Source: an uncultured Bacteroidota bacterium
Lineage (GTDB): Bacteria > Bacteroidota > Bacteroidia > Flavobacteriales > Flavobacteriaceae
Direction of reading: 5' to 3'
Assembly (NCBI GenBank): GCA_903913315.1
Contig: CAIWKX010000175.1
Location: 1 to 52,196 of the forward strand
DNA length: 52,196 bases
Of this stretch, positions 24,249 through 32,903 are shown piece by piece. Each line of letters opens with the position of its first letter. The stretch's first letter is position 1. The notes beneath the pieces were generated by a model. The model made no database searches. It saw nothing but the letters and a program-made list of their open reading frames with translations, and had not been told where the DNA came from. The translations under genes and the position numbers were made by a program.

Positions 24249-24908
24249 ATGGTTGATTTAAATTTCCTTGCTTTTTTAGAAAATATTCTTACTGATAACC
24301 GCAAAGAAAGATTCCAGCAAGTATTGGCTAAAAGAACCAATCATTTTACAATAGCTATGGAAGATATTTTTCAATTGCACAATACGAGCGCTGTGATGCG
24401 AAGCTGTGAAGTTTTTGGTATTCAACAGCTCAATGTTATAGAAGAACGCTATACCAAATCAATCGATAAAGAAATTGCGATGGGAGCTCAAAAGTGGGTT
24501 GATGTTAATCGATTTAATTCTATTTCGGGTTGTATTACAAGTTTAAAGAATAAGGGATATCAAATTATTGCCACAACTCCTCATGAAAATGATTGTGAGT
24601 TAAATGATTTTGACATTACTAAACCTAGTGCTTTATTTTTTGGAACAGAACGTGATGGATTATCTGAAGAAGTTCTTCAAAATGCCGATGGGTTTCTTAA
24701 AATACCAATGGCTGGTTTTACTGAAAGTTTGAATATCTCTGTTTCAGCAGCCATAATTATTCAGAATTTGATGAGTAGGTTGCATAAATCAGCTATCAAT
24801 TGGCAATTATCAGAAGAAGAAATGCTTGAGAAGAGAATGCAATGGGCCAAAAACACCATTAAAGATATTAAACGAATAGAAGAACGATATTATTCTGAAA
24901 TAAAATAG
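24249..24908 (+). CDS. TrmH (SpoU) family tRNA/rRNA 2'-O-methyltransferase
   Basis: 219 residues starting MVDLNFL. SPOUT motifs: motif 1 NTSAVMRSCEVFG (44-56), motif 2 ALFFGTERDGLS, and motif 3 IPMAGFTESLNISVSAAI, which forms the knotted SAM site. The C-terminal basic extension and overall form match TrmH, which methylates G18 of tRNA. A longer in-frame start at 24135 would extend across the divergent sirtuin start and is unlikely. Confidence 0.9.
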   Translation: MVDLNFLAFLENILTDNRKERFQQVLAKRTNHFTIAMEDIFQLHNTSAVMRSCEVFGIQQLNVIEERYTKSIDKEIAMGAQKWVDVNRFNSISGCITSLKNKGYQIIATTPHENDCELNDFDITKPSALFFGTERDGLSEEVLQNADGFLKIPMAGFTESLNISVSAAIIIQNLMSRLHKSAINWQLSEEEMLEKRMQWAKNTIKDIKRIEERYYSEIK

Positions 24909-24922
24909 AGCTAGCTTATTTT
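24903..24922. terminator. Short hairpin shared by two convergent genes
   Basis: AAAATA(g)AG / CTTATTTT pairing around CTAG spans both stop codons, which are 7 bp apart. T/A runs on either side suit a bidirectional terminator, but the stem is short and has a bulge. Confidence 0.4.
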
Positions 24923-25680
24923 CTCAAAACTTTATATTGCTCATAACATTGACTTATGGCATCTAAAATTTGTAAGTCATTAGCTGTTTGTATAAAAGCC
25001 TCGGAATAATTACAATGTTGTAAAATTTCAGGGATGTCTTTTTTATCAATTCCCAAAAGAATAGCAAGAGTTTCTCGATCAAATTTAGTTTCAAGTAATG
25101 CTTTTACAGTATTGTCTTTTTTCATTTCCTTTAACTTTCGTAACTCTTTAGGTCTTTTCCCAAAGAAATTATATAGCATATCTGCAGGATTGAAAATAGA
25201 ATTCATTACCCTTGAAAAAGCTTTTGGAGAATATTCACCTTCTTCATAACCTTGAGGAAGTCCTGAAATACTGTATCTATAATTTTCTTTTTCAGGTATT
25301 AATTTGGTGTCTACTTCTAAATAACCTGTAAGGCTATATTTTTTCACTACAACTTCTTCTAATGCGATTGCTTTTTCAGTAAGTTCTATCTTCGCATTTC
25401 CATTTTTCACCCAATCATTGGTAACTTTTACACGAAGAGATTGAAAACCAATTATTGTAATATGTAAGGTGTCATTTACATCAGCATCGATATCAAAATT
25501 TCCACGATTATTAGAAGTTGTGCCTTTTACTTTATTAATGTTTATAATGTTAGCATCCGCTAAAGGGAAAGAAGTATTTCCATTAATTACAGTTCCATGA
25601 ATTTTTCTCTGTACTATACCAGTTTGTGAAAAACCAGTTGTAGAAAATATAAGAAATAAAAAAGCTACAAAATATCTCAT
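24916..25680 (-). CDS. Exported carboxypeptidase-regulatory-like domain protein
   Basis: 254 residues. Signal peptide about 1-18 (ending GFSQT). Residues about 25-105 form a CarboxypepD-reg-like beta-sandwich (IHGTVINGNTSFPLADANI, GTTSNNRGNFDI, ITIIGFQSLRVKV). The C-terminal ~140 residues are helical and not assigned. Such N-terminal domains are shared with TonB-dependent receptors, but no plug or barrel follows here. Probably periplasmic or outer-membrane associated; function unknown. Confidence 0.82.
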   Translation of the reverse strand: MRYFVAFLFLIFSTTGFSQTGIVQRKIHGTVINGNTSFPLADANIININKVKGTTSNNRGNFDIDADVNDTLHITIIGFQSLRVKVTNDWVKNGNAKIELTEKAIALEEVVVKKYSLTGYLEVDTKLIPEKENYRYSISGLPQGYEEGEYSPKAFSRVMNSIFNPADMLYNFFGKRPKELRKLKEMKKDNTVKALLETKFDRETLAILLGIDKKDIPEILQHCNYSEAFIQTANDLQILDAISQCYEQYKVLRK

Positions 25681-25767
25681 GTCCTTATTTGAAGGTTTAA
25701 AAGTATAAAACTATTGAATACATTTTATAGCTTTTACAAATTATTATAAGAATATTAACAATATGAG

Positions 25768-25807
25768 AAAAAAAAACTCCATTCTTGAAAAATCAAAATT
25801 GGAGTTT
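25768..25807 (-). terminator. Terminator of the DEAD-box helicase gene
   Basis: Read leftward, an imperfect stem beginning AAACTCCA and ending TGGAGTTT (one mismatch, one wobble) is followed by nine T. Confidence 0.75.
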
Positions 25808-25824
25808 CTTGTAATTTATTAATT

Positions 25825-27768
25825 TTAAGTTCTTCTAGGTCTTCTTGTTTTAGCGTCGTCAAAAGATCGACTTGCTGGTTTGTCAGAACTACCTTCAGAA
25901 CGTCTAGGAGCACTGTTTTCTCTTTGAGTAGAACCAGGTTCTCTTCTTGGAGCCGTTGAACTTCTATCACTTCTGAAACCACTTTCTCGTTTTGGAGCTG
26001 AACTTCTATCACTTCCACTTCTTGGTCCAAAACTTCCACTTCCAGATCTTGGAGCAGAACTTCTGTCTCCACCTCTGAATCCACCAGAACTTCTTCCGCC
26101 ACCAAAACCGCCACCGCTTCTGCCATTATGATCGCGTCTTTCACGGCTTCCACCATCGTTTTTAGAAATTTCAACGTTAATTCTTCTTCCGTTAAGATCA
26201 AATCCGTTAAGAACTGACATTACTTTATCAGTATGTTCTCCATCTGTATTAAAGAAAGAGAAGCCTTCTTTTACGTCTACTTTGAAAACATCATCACGAC
26301 CTAAGTCTAATGTTTCTTTCAAGAAATCTTTCAATTGCATCCAATCGAAATCATCTCTAGAACCAATATTTACGAAATATCTAACTGGGTCACCCGCTCT
26401 AATTTCTCTTGGTTCTGAACTTCTTTCATTTCTTTCGCTACCTTTTTCACCTGATAAATCACGTTTCTTTTTGTAGTAATTGATGAATCGGTTAAATTCT
26501 ACAGAAACCATTTTCTTGATTAATTCTTCTTTAGATAATCCATCAAGAACTTCGTTGATTGCAGGAAGATAGTTGTCTATTTCATGGTCAACCTCAGTGT
26601 CTTTAATTTTATTAGCTAAGTGCAACAATTGGATTTCACAAATTTCCATTCCTGAAGGAATGGTTTTTTCTTGAAATTTTTGTTGGATGATTCTTTCAAT
26701 AGATGAAATTTTACGAATCTCACTTTTTGTGATGATTACAATTGAAGTTCCTAATTTCCCAGCACGACCAGTACGACCTGAACGGTGATTGTAGGTTTCA
26801 ATTTCATCAGGTAATTGGTAATTTACTACGTGAGTAATGTTGTCTACGTCAATTCCACGAGCAGCAACGTCAGTGGCTACAAGCATTTGAATTTGACGAC
26901 CTCTAAACGATTTCATTACTCCATCACGTTGTGCTTGAGATAAATCTCCGTGTAAAGCTGCAGCACTATATCCGTCTTCAATTAATTTTTCAGCAACCGC
27001 TTGTGTGTCACGTTTTGTTCTACAAAAAACTACAGAAAAAATATCTGGATTAGCATCAGCTAAACGTTTTAAGGCTTCATAACGGTCACGAGCGTTTACA
27101 CAATAAAATTCGTGTGATACAGTCGCTGAACCTGAATTTTTACTTCCCACAGTAACTTCAGCAGGGTCATGCATAAATTTCTTTGCGATTCTTGCAACTT
27201 CAGCAGGCATTGTCGCGGAAAATAACCAAGTGTTTTTTTCGTCGGGAGTATCGGATAAAATCGATACGATGTCTTCATAAAACCCCATATTTAACATCTC
27301 ATCTGCTTCGTCAAGAATACAAAAATTGATGTTTTTGATGTTTACAAGACCACGGTTAATCATGTCTTGCATTCTACCTGGAGTAGCCACAATAATTTGT
27401 GCTCCACGTTTAATTTCTCGGGCTTGTTCTGTAATGCTTGCACCACCATAAACTGCCACTGTATGTAATCCCTTTACATATTTTGAGTATTGTTTAATCT
27501 CGTTGGTGATTTGTAAGCATAGCTCACGCGTTGGTGATAAAATTAACGCTTGTGTACTTCTGTCTTCAGCATCTAATTTTTGAATTAGCGGAAAACCAAA
27601 AGCTGCAGTTTTCCCAGTTCCTGTTTGTGCTAAAGCTACTAAGTCAGTGTTTTTTTCCAATAAGACTGGAATCGCTTTTTCTTGCACTTCTGACGGATTC
27701 TCAAATCCTAGATCTTTGATCGCCAGCAGTAACGATTCATTCAGACCTAATTGTTCAAATTTATTCAT
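25825..27768 (-). CDS. DEAD-box RNA helicase with DbpA-type RNA-binding domain and RGG-like tail
   Basis: 647 residues from the ATG at 27768. All helicase motifs are seen: Q motif, AQTGTGKT, PTRELCLQ, ATPGR, LDEADEML, SAT, HRSGRTGRAGK. A DbpA-like RNA-binding domain follows (about 470-550: GDPVRYFVNIGSRDDFDW...). The last ~90 residues are low-complexity Arg/Gly/Ser (RSGGGFGGG..., SSAPRR...), likely RNA-binding and disordered. An upstream ATG at 27792 is ruled out because the -7 box (27790-27797) overlaps it. Probable role in ribosome assembly or mRNA turnover, often cold-induced. Confidence 0.93.
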   Translation of the reverse strand: MNKFEQLGLNESLLLAIKDLGFENPSEVQEKAIPVLLEKNTDLVALAQTGTGKTAAFGFPLIQKLDAEDRSTQALILSPTRELCLQITNEIKQYSKYVKGLHTVAVYGGASITEQAREIKRGAQIIVATPGRMQDMINRGLVNIKNINFCILDEADEMLNMGFYEDIVSILSDTPDEKNTWLFSATMPAEVARIAKKFMHDPAEVTVGSKNSGSATVSHEFYCVNARDRYEALKRLADANPDIFSVVFCRTKRDTQAVAEKLIEDGYSAAALHGDLSQAQRDGVMKSFRGRQIQMLVATDVAARGIDVDNITHVVNYQLPDEIETYNHRSGRTGRAGKLGTSIVIITKSEIRKISSIERIIQQKFQEKTIPSGMEICEIQLLHLANKIKDTEVDHEIDNYLPAINEVLDGLSKEELIKKMVSVEFNRFINYYKKKRDLSGEKGSERNERSSEPREIRAGDPVRYFVNIGSRDDFDWMQLKDFLKETLDLGRDDVFKVDVKEGFSFFNTDGEHTDKVMSVLNGFDLNGRRINVEISKNDGGSRERRDHNGRSGGGFGGGRSSGGFRGGDRSSAPRSGSGSFGPRSGSDRSSAPKRESGFRSDRSSTAPRREPGSTQRENSAPRRSEGSSDKPASRSFDDAKTRRPRRT

Positions 27769-27789
27769 ATTGTATTTTAAAATTTGGTG

Positions 27790-27797
27790 CAAAGGTA
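27790..27797 (-). promoter_or_regulatory. -7 box of the RNA helicase gene
   Basis: TACCTTTG on the minus strand (perfect TAnnTTTG), about 22 nt from the chosen ATG. It decides the start codon of the helicase gene. Confidence 0.6.
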
Positions 27798-28025
27798 GTT
27801 TTTAAATATTATATAAACTAATTTGTTGTTTTTTGATAATCAGAAGGTTATTGAATTTAATATCTATAACTTAATATTATTAGACATTAAAATGTTTTTT
27901 TTTGCAATAGTTTTTATTGAATAAGCAAAGGTTGAGAATTATTTATTTTAAATTAAGAATTAATTAAAATTCTCATTGTTAACATTTTGTTTACATTACT
28001 ATGTACAACATTAAATATTTAGTAA

Positions 28026-28033
28026 TAAATTTG
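28026..28033 (+). promoter_or_regulatory. -7 box of the type IX cargo gene
   Basis: TAAATTTG, a perfect match, 32 nt upstream of the ATG at 28066. No -33 element at normal distance. The rest of the gap 27798-28025 is AT-rich without a gene. Confidence 0.55.
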
Positions 28034-28065
28034 CACAATATTTTTAATTAAAAACAAAACACTTT

Positions 28066-29793
28066 ATGAAAAAACTTTTATTTTTATTAATTTCATTAGC
28101 AACTGTATCTTCTTTTGGGCAAGTTATTTTGTCTGAAAATTTTGGTACACCAGCTGCTACTACTGCATTTGGCTCTTATACTACCTATCAAAGTACTTCA
28201 CCGATAACTTTTAGTGGTACTGGTACTGTAAGATCAACATCTGCATCTTCTGGATATACTGGAGCATCAGGTGGTGGAAATGCTTATTTGGGAACTACAG
28301 GTACTGCTAATCAATACCTACAAATAAGTGGTTTAAATACTTCGGCTTATACTCCAGCCAATATTAACTTTACTTTTGGATATTGGTCATATAATATTCC
28401 TACAACGCAAATGACATTGCAATACAGTACTGATGGAACAAATTGGACTAATATTGCTTTTTTAAATAATACTGTTGCTGGATGGAATTTAGTGACTATT
28501 CCAAATGGAACACTTCCAGCTTCTGCAACATTATCTTTAAAATTCACTCAACCTGGAACAACAGATCAATTTAGAATTGATGATATTAAAATTTTTAATG
28601 TTAATCCAAATTGTTTATTTGCTTTAGGAACACCAACTACTATTTGTAATACAACTACATATAATATTGATACTTATTCAGCGACAATACCTTTTACAGG
28701 AGGTACTGGTGGAACTTTTACCATTACTTCAACATCAGGAACGGTAGCAGGTGACAATCCATCTACAGTTGCTTCAGGAAATATTATTGTTAATGGTATT
28801 ACAGAAGGAACTAGCATTTCTATTCATACAGTAGGTGCTTCTTGCGATTGGACTTTACCAATTCCTTCTAGAGATTGTAAACCAATAAATACTTTACCAT
28901 TCTACGATCCATTCCCTTACGCTGGTGGTTATGCTTTAGGTTCATCTCAAGAATGGGAATATATTAGTTCAGGATTTGATATCACTGGAATAACTCCTGG
29001 ATTGACCTATACAGGTTTAAATACTTCAGGAAATGCAGTTACAATGTCAGGTTCAGGTAATGATGTAATGACTCCATTTACCGATCAAACTTCAGGAGTT
29101 GTTTATGTTTCTTTCTTAATGCAAGTTACTAGCACTACTGGAATCACAACATTCCCAGCATTAACCTATTTTGCAGGTTATACAAAATCAACACCTAGTT
29201 ATCAAGCACGTTTATTTTTAAATACAACTAGTGCTACTCAATACCAAATTGGTTTGGATGCTAATGCTGCTACAACAACAAATTTAGATCCTACTTCTAG
29301 AAATGTGGGAGATGTTGTATTGGTAATCATGGGGTATGACTTTTCTACTCAAATTCTTAAAGCTTGGATTAATCCTAGCAATTTAGCAACTTTTTCAACG
29401 ACTACACCAACGTTAACATCTACAGCAACAACTGCAATTTCTGATATTGGTGGATTTGTATTAAGACAAGATACAGGTCTAACAACACCTACAATGACTG
29501 TTGATGAAGTTAGAATCTTTAACAATCCTAATTTCTTGTTGACTAATGCTCAGTTTAATGAAATCGCTGGTTTTAAAGTATATCCAAATCCAGTTACGGA
29601 TGGTAAATTGTTTGTTGAAACTTCAATCAATGGAGATAAAGCAATTACAATTTATGATACTTTAGGAAAACAAGTATTGAATACTACAACTAGCGCTACT
29701 GAAGTGAATGTAGGAAACTTATTATCAGGAATATATTTTGTTAAAGTTGTTGAAGAAAATAAAACATCTTATGCTAAATTTATTGTAAAATAA
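28066..29793 (+). CDS. Secreted adhesin-like protein with type IX (type A) sorting domain
   Basis: 575 residues. Signal peptide 1-19 (ending SSFGQ). The middle is Thr/Ser/Gly-rich beta sequence in two modules: about 20-185 looks like a jelly-roll binding module (ending FRIDDIKIFN), and about 285-490 is a second module ending VDEVRIFNNP. The last ~75 residues are a Por secretion C-terminal domain: FKVYPNPVTDGKLFV, ITIYDTLGKQVL, GIYFVKVVEENKTSYAKFIVK. Expected to be exported by the type IX system and anchored or released at the surface. No catalytic motif seen. Confidence 0.92.
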   Translation: MKKLLFLLISLATVSSFGQVILSENFGTPAATTAFGSYTTYQSTSPITFSGTGTVRSTSASSGYTGASGGGNAYLGTTGTANQYLQISGLNTSAYTPANINFTFGYWSYNIPTTQMTLQYSTDGTNWTNIAFLNNTVAGWNLVTIPNGTLPASATLSLKFTQPGTTDQFRIDDIKIFNVNPNCLFALGTPTTICNTTTYNIDTYSATIPFTGGTGGTFTITSTSGTVAGDNPSTVASGNIIVNGITEGTSISIHTVGASCDWTLPIPSRDCKPINTLPFYDPFPYAGGYALGSSQEWEYISSGFDITGITPGLTYTGLNTSGNAVTMSGSGNDVMTPFTDQTSGVVYVSFLMQVTSTTGITTFPALTYFAGYTKSTPSYQARLFLNTTSATQYQIGLDANAATTTNLDPTSRNVGDVVLVIMGYDFSTQILKAWINPSNLATFSTTTPTLTSTATTAISDIGGFVLRQDTGLTTPTMTVDEVRIFNNPNFLLTNAQFNEIAGFKVYPNPVTDGKLFVETSINGDKAITIYDTLGKQVLNTTTSATEVNVGNLLSGIYFVKVVEENKTSYAKFIVK

Positions 29794-29838
29794 TTTACAA
29801 CTAAATTCATAAAAGTTCTTATTGAATACTAAAATAAA

Positions 29839-29868
29839 ACTCCCAAGTAAAATCTTGGGAGTTTTTTT
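29839..29868. terminator. Terminator between convergent genes
   Basis: Perfect 9-bp stem ACTCCCAAG / CTTGGGAGT with a TAAAAT loop and seven T rightward. An interrupted A run on the left may allow leftward use. Confidence 0.88.
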
Positions 29869-29874
29869 ATGTTG

Positions 29875-30447
29875 TTATTGAGCTAAAAAGTCTACTAATT
29901 GTTTTACTGCTTGCCCTCTATGGCTGATACTTGATTTTTCTTGCATCGTTAATTCTGCGAAAGTTTTTGCATAACCATCCGCAACAAAAATAGGATCGTA
30001 TCCAAAGCCGTTAGTTCCTATTTTTTTATCAATGATTTTACCATTGATAATTCCTGTAAAAAGGTACTGTTCTCCATTGATATTTAAGCAAATAACAGTT
30101 TTAAAATTGGCATTTCTATTGTCTTTATCTTTTAGATTGTCTAACAACTTATTCATGTTGTTATCATCATTCTTGGGTTCGCCTGCATATCTCGCGGAAT
30201 ATACTCCAGGTGCTCCGTTTAGTGTTTCAACCTCCAAACCTGAATCATCAGCAAAGCAATTAAAGCCATATTTTTGAGTAACGTAATTGGCTTTAAGTAT
30301 TGCGTTCCCTTCTATCGAATTCGATGTTTCAGGTATATCTTCTGTGCAACCAATATCTTGTAAACTTACAATTTGTATTGAAGCGGGTATTAATAGTTGT
30401 ATTTCTTTTATTTTATTAAGGTTATTGGAGGCAAATACTAGTTTCAT
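29875..30447 (-). CDS. rdgB: RdgB/HAM1 non-canonical purine NTP pyrophosphatase
   Basis: 190 residues, usual length. N-terminal ASNNLNKIKEIQ (substrate loop), EGNAILKANYV, the catalytic DDSGLEVETLNGAPGVYSARYAG, GFGYDPIF and SHRGQAVKQL. It hydrolyses dITP, ITP and XTP to monophosphates, keeping damaged purines out of DNA and RNA. A cytoplasmic housekeeping gene, separated by about 40 bp from the hydrolase gene upstream. Confidence 0.96.
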   Translation of the reverse strand: MKLVFASNNLNKIKEIQLLIPASIQIVSLQDIGCTEDIPETSNSIEGNAILKANYVTQKYGFNCFADDSGLEVETLNGAPGVYSARYAGEPKNDDNNMNKLLDNLKDKDNRNANFKTVICLNINGEQYLFTGIINGKIIDKKIGTNGFGYDPIFVADGYAKTFAELTMQEKSSISHRGQAVKQLVDFLAQ

Positions 30448-30490
30448 GATTAATAGTTATTTATTCTTTATTTGATGGTGGATTTTTGTT

Positions 30491-32044
30491 TTATTCTATA
30501 GTTTTACTAAAATCTAAATCTTGAAAATCATAACTAAAATCAGTAAGCGGAGAAATAGCTTTCATTTTAAAATGATTTCCTTTTCCGTTAGCATCTGTAT
30601 CGAAGAAAATTAAAGCATCGGCATGAAAACTACGATTATCCCATTTGACAACAAAGGTTTGATCTTTATATAAGAATATTGAACCTGTTAATCTTGGGGA
30701 ACGAACAGATGTGAAACGCAATACTCCTCTTTGATTACTAATTACGATATCTCCAAACCATTTGTCTTTATATGTTCCAATGTAATTTTGAGAATCTATT
30801 TTCTTTCTAGTTATTATATTTTCATCTACTTTGGCCCAAACATCATCAGTTATTTTATCGGCATCGTTTTCTTTTAATTTCCTTTCGTTATATAATGTTT
30901 CTACATGGTCTGGATAATTAAAGCCTAAATAACTATCTTTAATAGTATTTGATATGGCATTAAAAGCAGCACCCGATTGTTGGTTGGTCAAAACAATTAT
31001 TCCTAATTGAATTTCGGGGAATAGAATAGTTTGGGTTACAATACCATCAAGACCTCCAGTGTGTGAAACTTGTAAATGACCATTCACATCCGCTAATTGC
31101 CATCCCAATCCATACGTTTTAAAATTACAATTATAGGGATTCATATTGGTAATGGGTAAAATGGTTTGTGGTGTCCACATTTCATGATGTACTTCCTCAC
31201 TAAACAATTGGTTTTGGTTTTTATCACCATACTTACCATTTTTTAATTGGGTAATTACCCATTTGCTTAAATCATTGGTACTTGTATAAATTCCAGCAGC
31301 GGCATCAAATATTGGATTGGTGTATCGTTTTATTATGTCTAATTTACCATTGGTAGGGACGTGAGGAGCAATAGTGTTTGTAGTATCTTTTAATCTTCTC
31401 CAAGAAGCCGCACTATTATTCATTTGTAAAGGCTTCATTATTCTTGTTTCGATAAAATCACACCATGATTTTCCAGAAGCACGTTCAATAACTTCTCCAG
31501 CGATAACATATAATAAATTATCATAATCATATTCAGCTCTAAAACCAGAAACCGGTTTTAAATATTGAATGTTTTTAATGATATCTTTTGGAGTGAAATT
31601 GTGTCCGTCTGGCCAAATCATTAAATCTCCTGCACCTAAGCCTAGTCCACTTCTGTGCGTCAACAAATCTCTAATAGTAAATTCATTGGTGACATAATCA
31701 TTGTACATTTTAAACTCGGGAATGTATTGAATTACTTTATCATCCCAATTGATTTTCTTTTCATCAACTAATATTCCCAATGCTGCAGTTGTGAAGGCTT
31801 TACTATTGGACGCAATTCCGAAAAGCGTATTGCCATCAACTTTTTGTTGGGTTTTAATATTAGTAACTCCATACCCTTTAGAAAGAACTACTTTCCCATC
31901 TTTTACTATGGCAACAGCAATTCCAGGTACGTTAAAGGTTTTCATAGTTCTTTCTACTACGTCATCCAATTTAGATTCTTTTATTTGTGCAAAAGAATAG
32001 GTTGAAGCGAGAGCAGTAATGATGATAAGAAATAAATTTTTCAT
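30491..32044 (-). CDS. Serine hydrolase of the beta-lactamase/DD-peptidase (class C-like) family
   Basis: 517 residues starting MKNLFLIII. Signal peptide 1-20 (ending YSFAQ). SxxK motif at S79-K82 (SNSK), a YxN motif (YDN) about 90 residues later, and HTGG in place of KTG. The C-terminal ~110 residues form a DUF3471-like beta domain. Such proteins include esterases and D-amino-acid peptidases of the periplasm; the substrate cannot be read. An in-frame start 16 residues upstream would add a charged stretch before the signal peptide and run into the preceding gene, so it was rejected. Confidence 0.9.
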   Translation of the reverse strand: MKNLFLIIITALASTYSFAQIKESKLDDVVERTMKTFNVPGIAVAIVKDGKVVLSKGYGVTNIKTQQKVDGNTLFGIASNSKAFTTAALGILVDEKKINWDDKVIQYIPEFKMYNDYVTNEFTIRDLLTHRSGLGLGAGDLMIWPDGHNFTPKDIIKNIQYLKPVSGFRAEYDYDNLLYVIAGEVIERASGKSWCDFIETRIMKPLQMNNSAASWRRLKDTTNTIAPHVPTNGKLDIIKRYTNPIFDAAAGIYTSTNDLSKWVITQLKNGKYGDKNQNQLFSEEVHHEMWTPQTILPITNMNPYNCNFKTYGLGWQLADVNGHLQVSHTGGLDGIVTQTILFPEIQLGIIVLTNQQSGAAFNAISNTIKDSYLGFNYPDHVETLYNERKLKENDADKITDDVWAKVDENIITRKKIDSQNYIGTYKDKWFGDIVISNQRGVLRFTSVRSPRLTGSIFLYKDQTFVVKWDNRSFHADALIFFDTDANGKGNHFKMKAISPLTDFSYDFQDLDFSKTIE

Positions 32045-32063
32045 GTTTAGTTTGTTGTTACAA

Positions 32064-32852
32064 TCAAAATCCTCTTTGTCTTTTCGCTTCAAATAATAAA
32101 ATGGCAGAAGCTACTGAAACATTCATGGAATCGATTTCACCTTGCATTGGAATGATGATATTTTGGGAAGCATTATCGCGCCAAATTTGTGTTAAGCCTG
32201 TTGCTTCAGTTCCCACCACCAATGCGGTTGGAGTAGTATAATTTTGTGTATGATAAAAATTAGAGTTCTGTAATGTAGCTCCAAATATGGTGATATTTTT
32301 ATTTTTTAAAAACTGAATGATTTCTTCAGATGTACCCATTGCAATTTGATTGGTAAAAAGACATCCTACGCTAGATCGGACAATATTTGGATTGTATAAA
32401 TCGGTTTTGGGATTGGCAATAATTACTGCATCAATATTAGCAGCATCACTTGTGCGTAGCATCGCACCAATATTACCTGGTTTTTCAATAGATTCCATTA
32501 CTAAAATCAAAGGGTTTTCAGGTAGTTTTAAATCGGATAAAGACAAAGATTTTGTTTTGGCAATAGCTATTATTCCTTCTGTTGTATCGCGATAGGCTAG
32601 TTTTTGGTAAACTTCTTTATTAATTTCAATTAACTCAATTGTGCCATTTATTAATTTAGTTATTTGATCTTTTGAAATTAATTCAGGAAGAAAAAGGATG
32701 GTTTCAAGTTTATAATTTCCTTTAATAGCCAATTCAATTTCTCGTTTACCTTCAATTAAAAACGTTCCTGATTGTTTTCGAGCCTTAGCTTTTTCTTGTA
32801 GTTGAACTAAAGATTTGATATAAGGATTTTGTATAGAAGTAATTTGTTTCAA
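32064..32852 (-). CDS. SpoU/TrmH family rRNA 2'-O-methyltransferase
   Basis: 262 residues. N-terminal substrate-binding domain (SIQNPYIKSLVQLQEKAKARKQSGTFL begins it; TFLIEGKREIELA follows), then SPOUT motifs: EKPGNIGAMLRTSDAA, ALVVGTEATGLT and IPMQGEIDSMNVSVASAILLFEA. This two-domain form is usually an rRNA (23S) ribose methyltransferase of the RlmB/TsnR type. 19 bp separate it from the hydrolase downstream, so the two are likely co-transcribed. Confidence 0.9.
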   Translation of the reverse strand: MKQITSIQNPYIKSLVQLQEKAKARKQSGTFLIEGKREIELAIKGNYKLETILFLPELISKDQITKLINGTIELIEINKEVYQKLAYRDTTEGIIAIAKTKSLSLSDLKLPENPLILVMESIEKPGNIGAMLRTSDAANIDAVIIANPKTDLYNPNIVRSSVGCLFTNQIAMGTSEEIIQFLKNKNITIFGATLQNSNFYHTQNYTTPTALVVGTEATGLTQIWRDNASQNIIIPMQGEIDSMNVSVASAILLFEAKRQRGF

Positions 32853-32903
32853 TGGAACGAAAAGATTTTTGGCGAATTTACAGTGTTTTTTAGAATTTAC
32901 AAT

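Noticed and set aside
25755..26201. 148-codon frame rich in Val/Glu/Leu inside the RNA helicase gene
   Set aside because: A shifted-frame shadow of the Arg/Gly/Ser-rich tail; repetitive composition is inherited from that tail.
32045..32092. Longer start for the serine hydrolase
   Set aside because: Places a charged stretch before a clear signal peptide and runs into the preceding gene.
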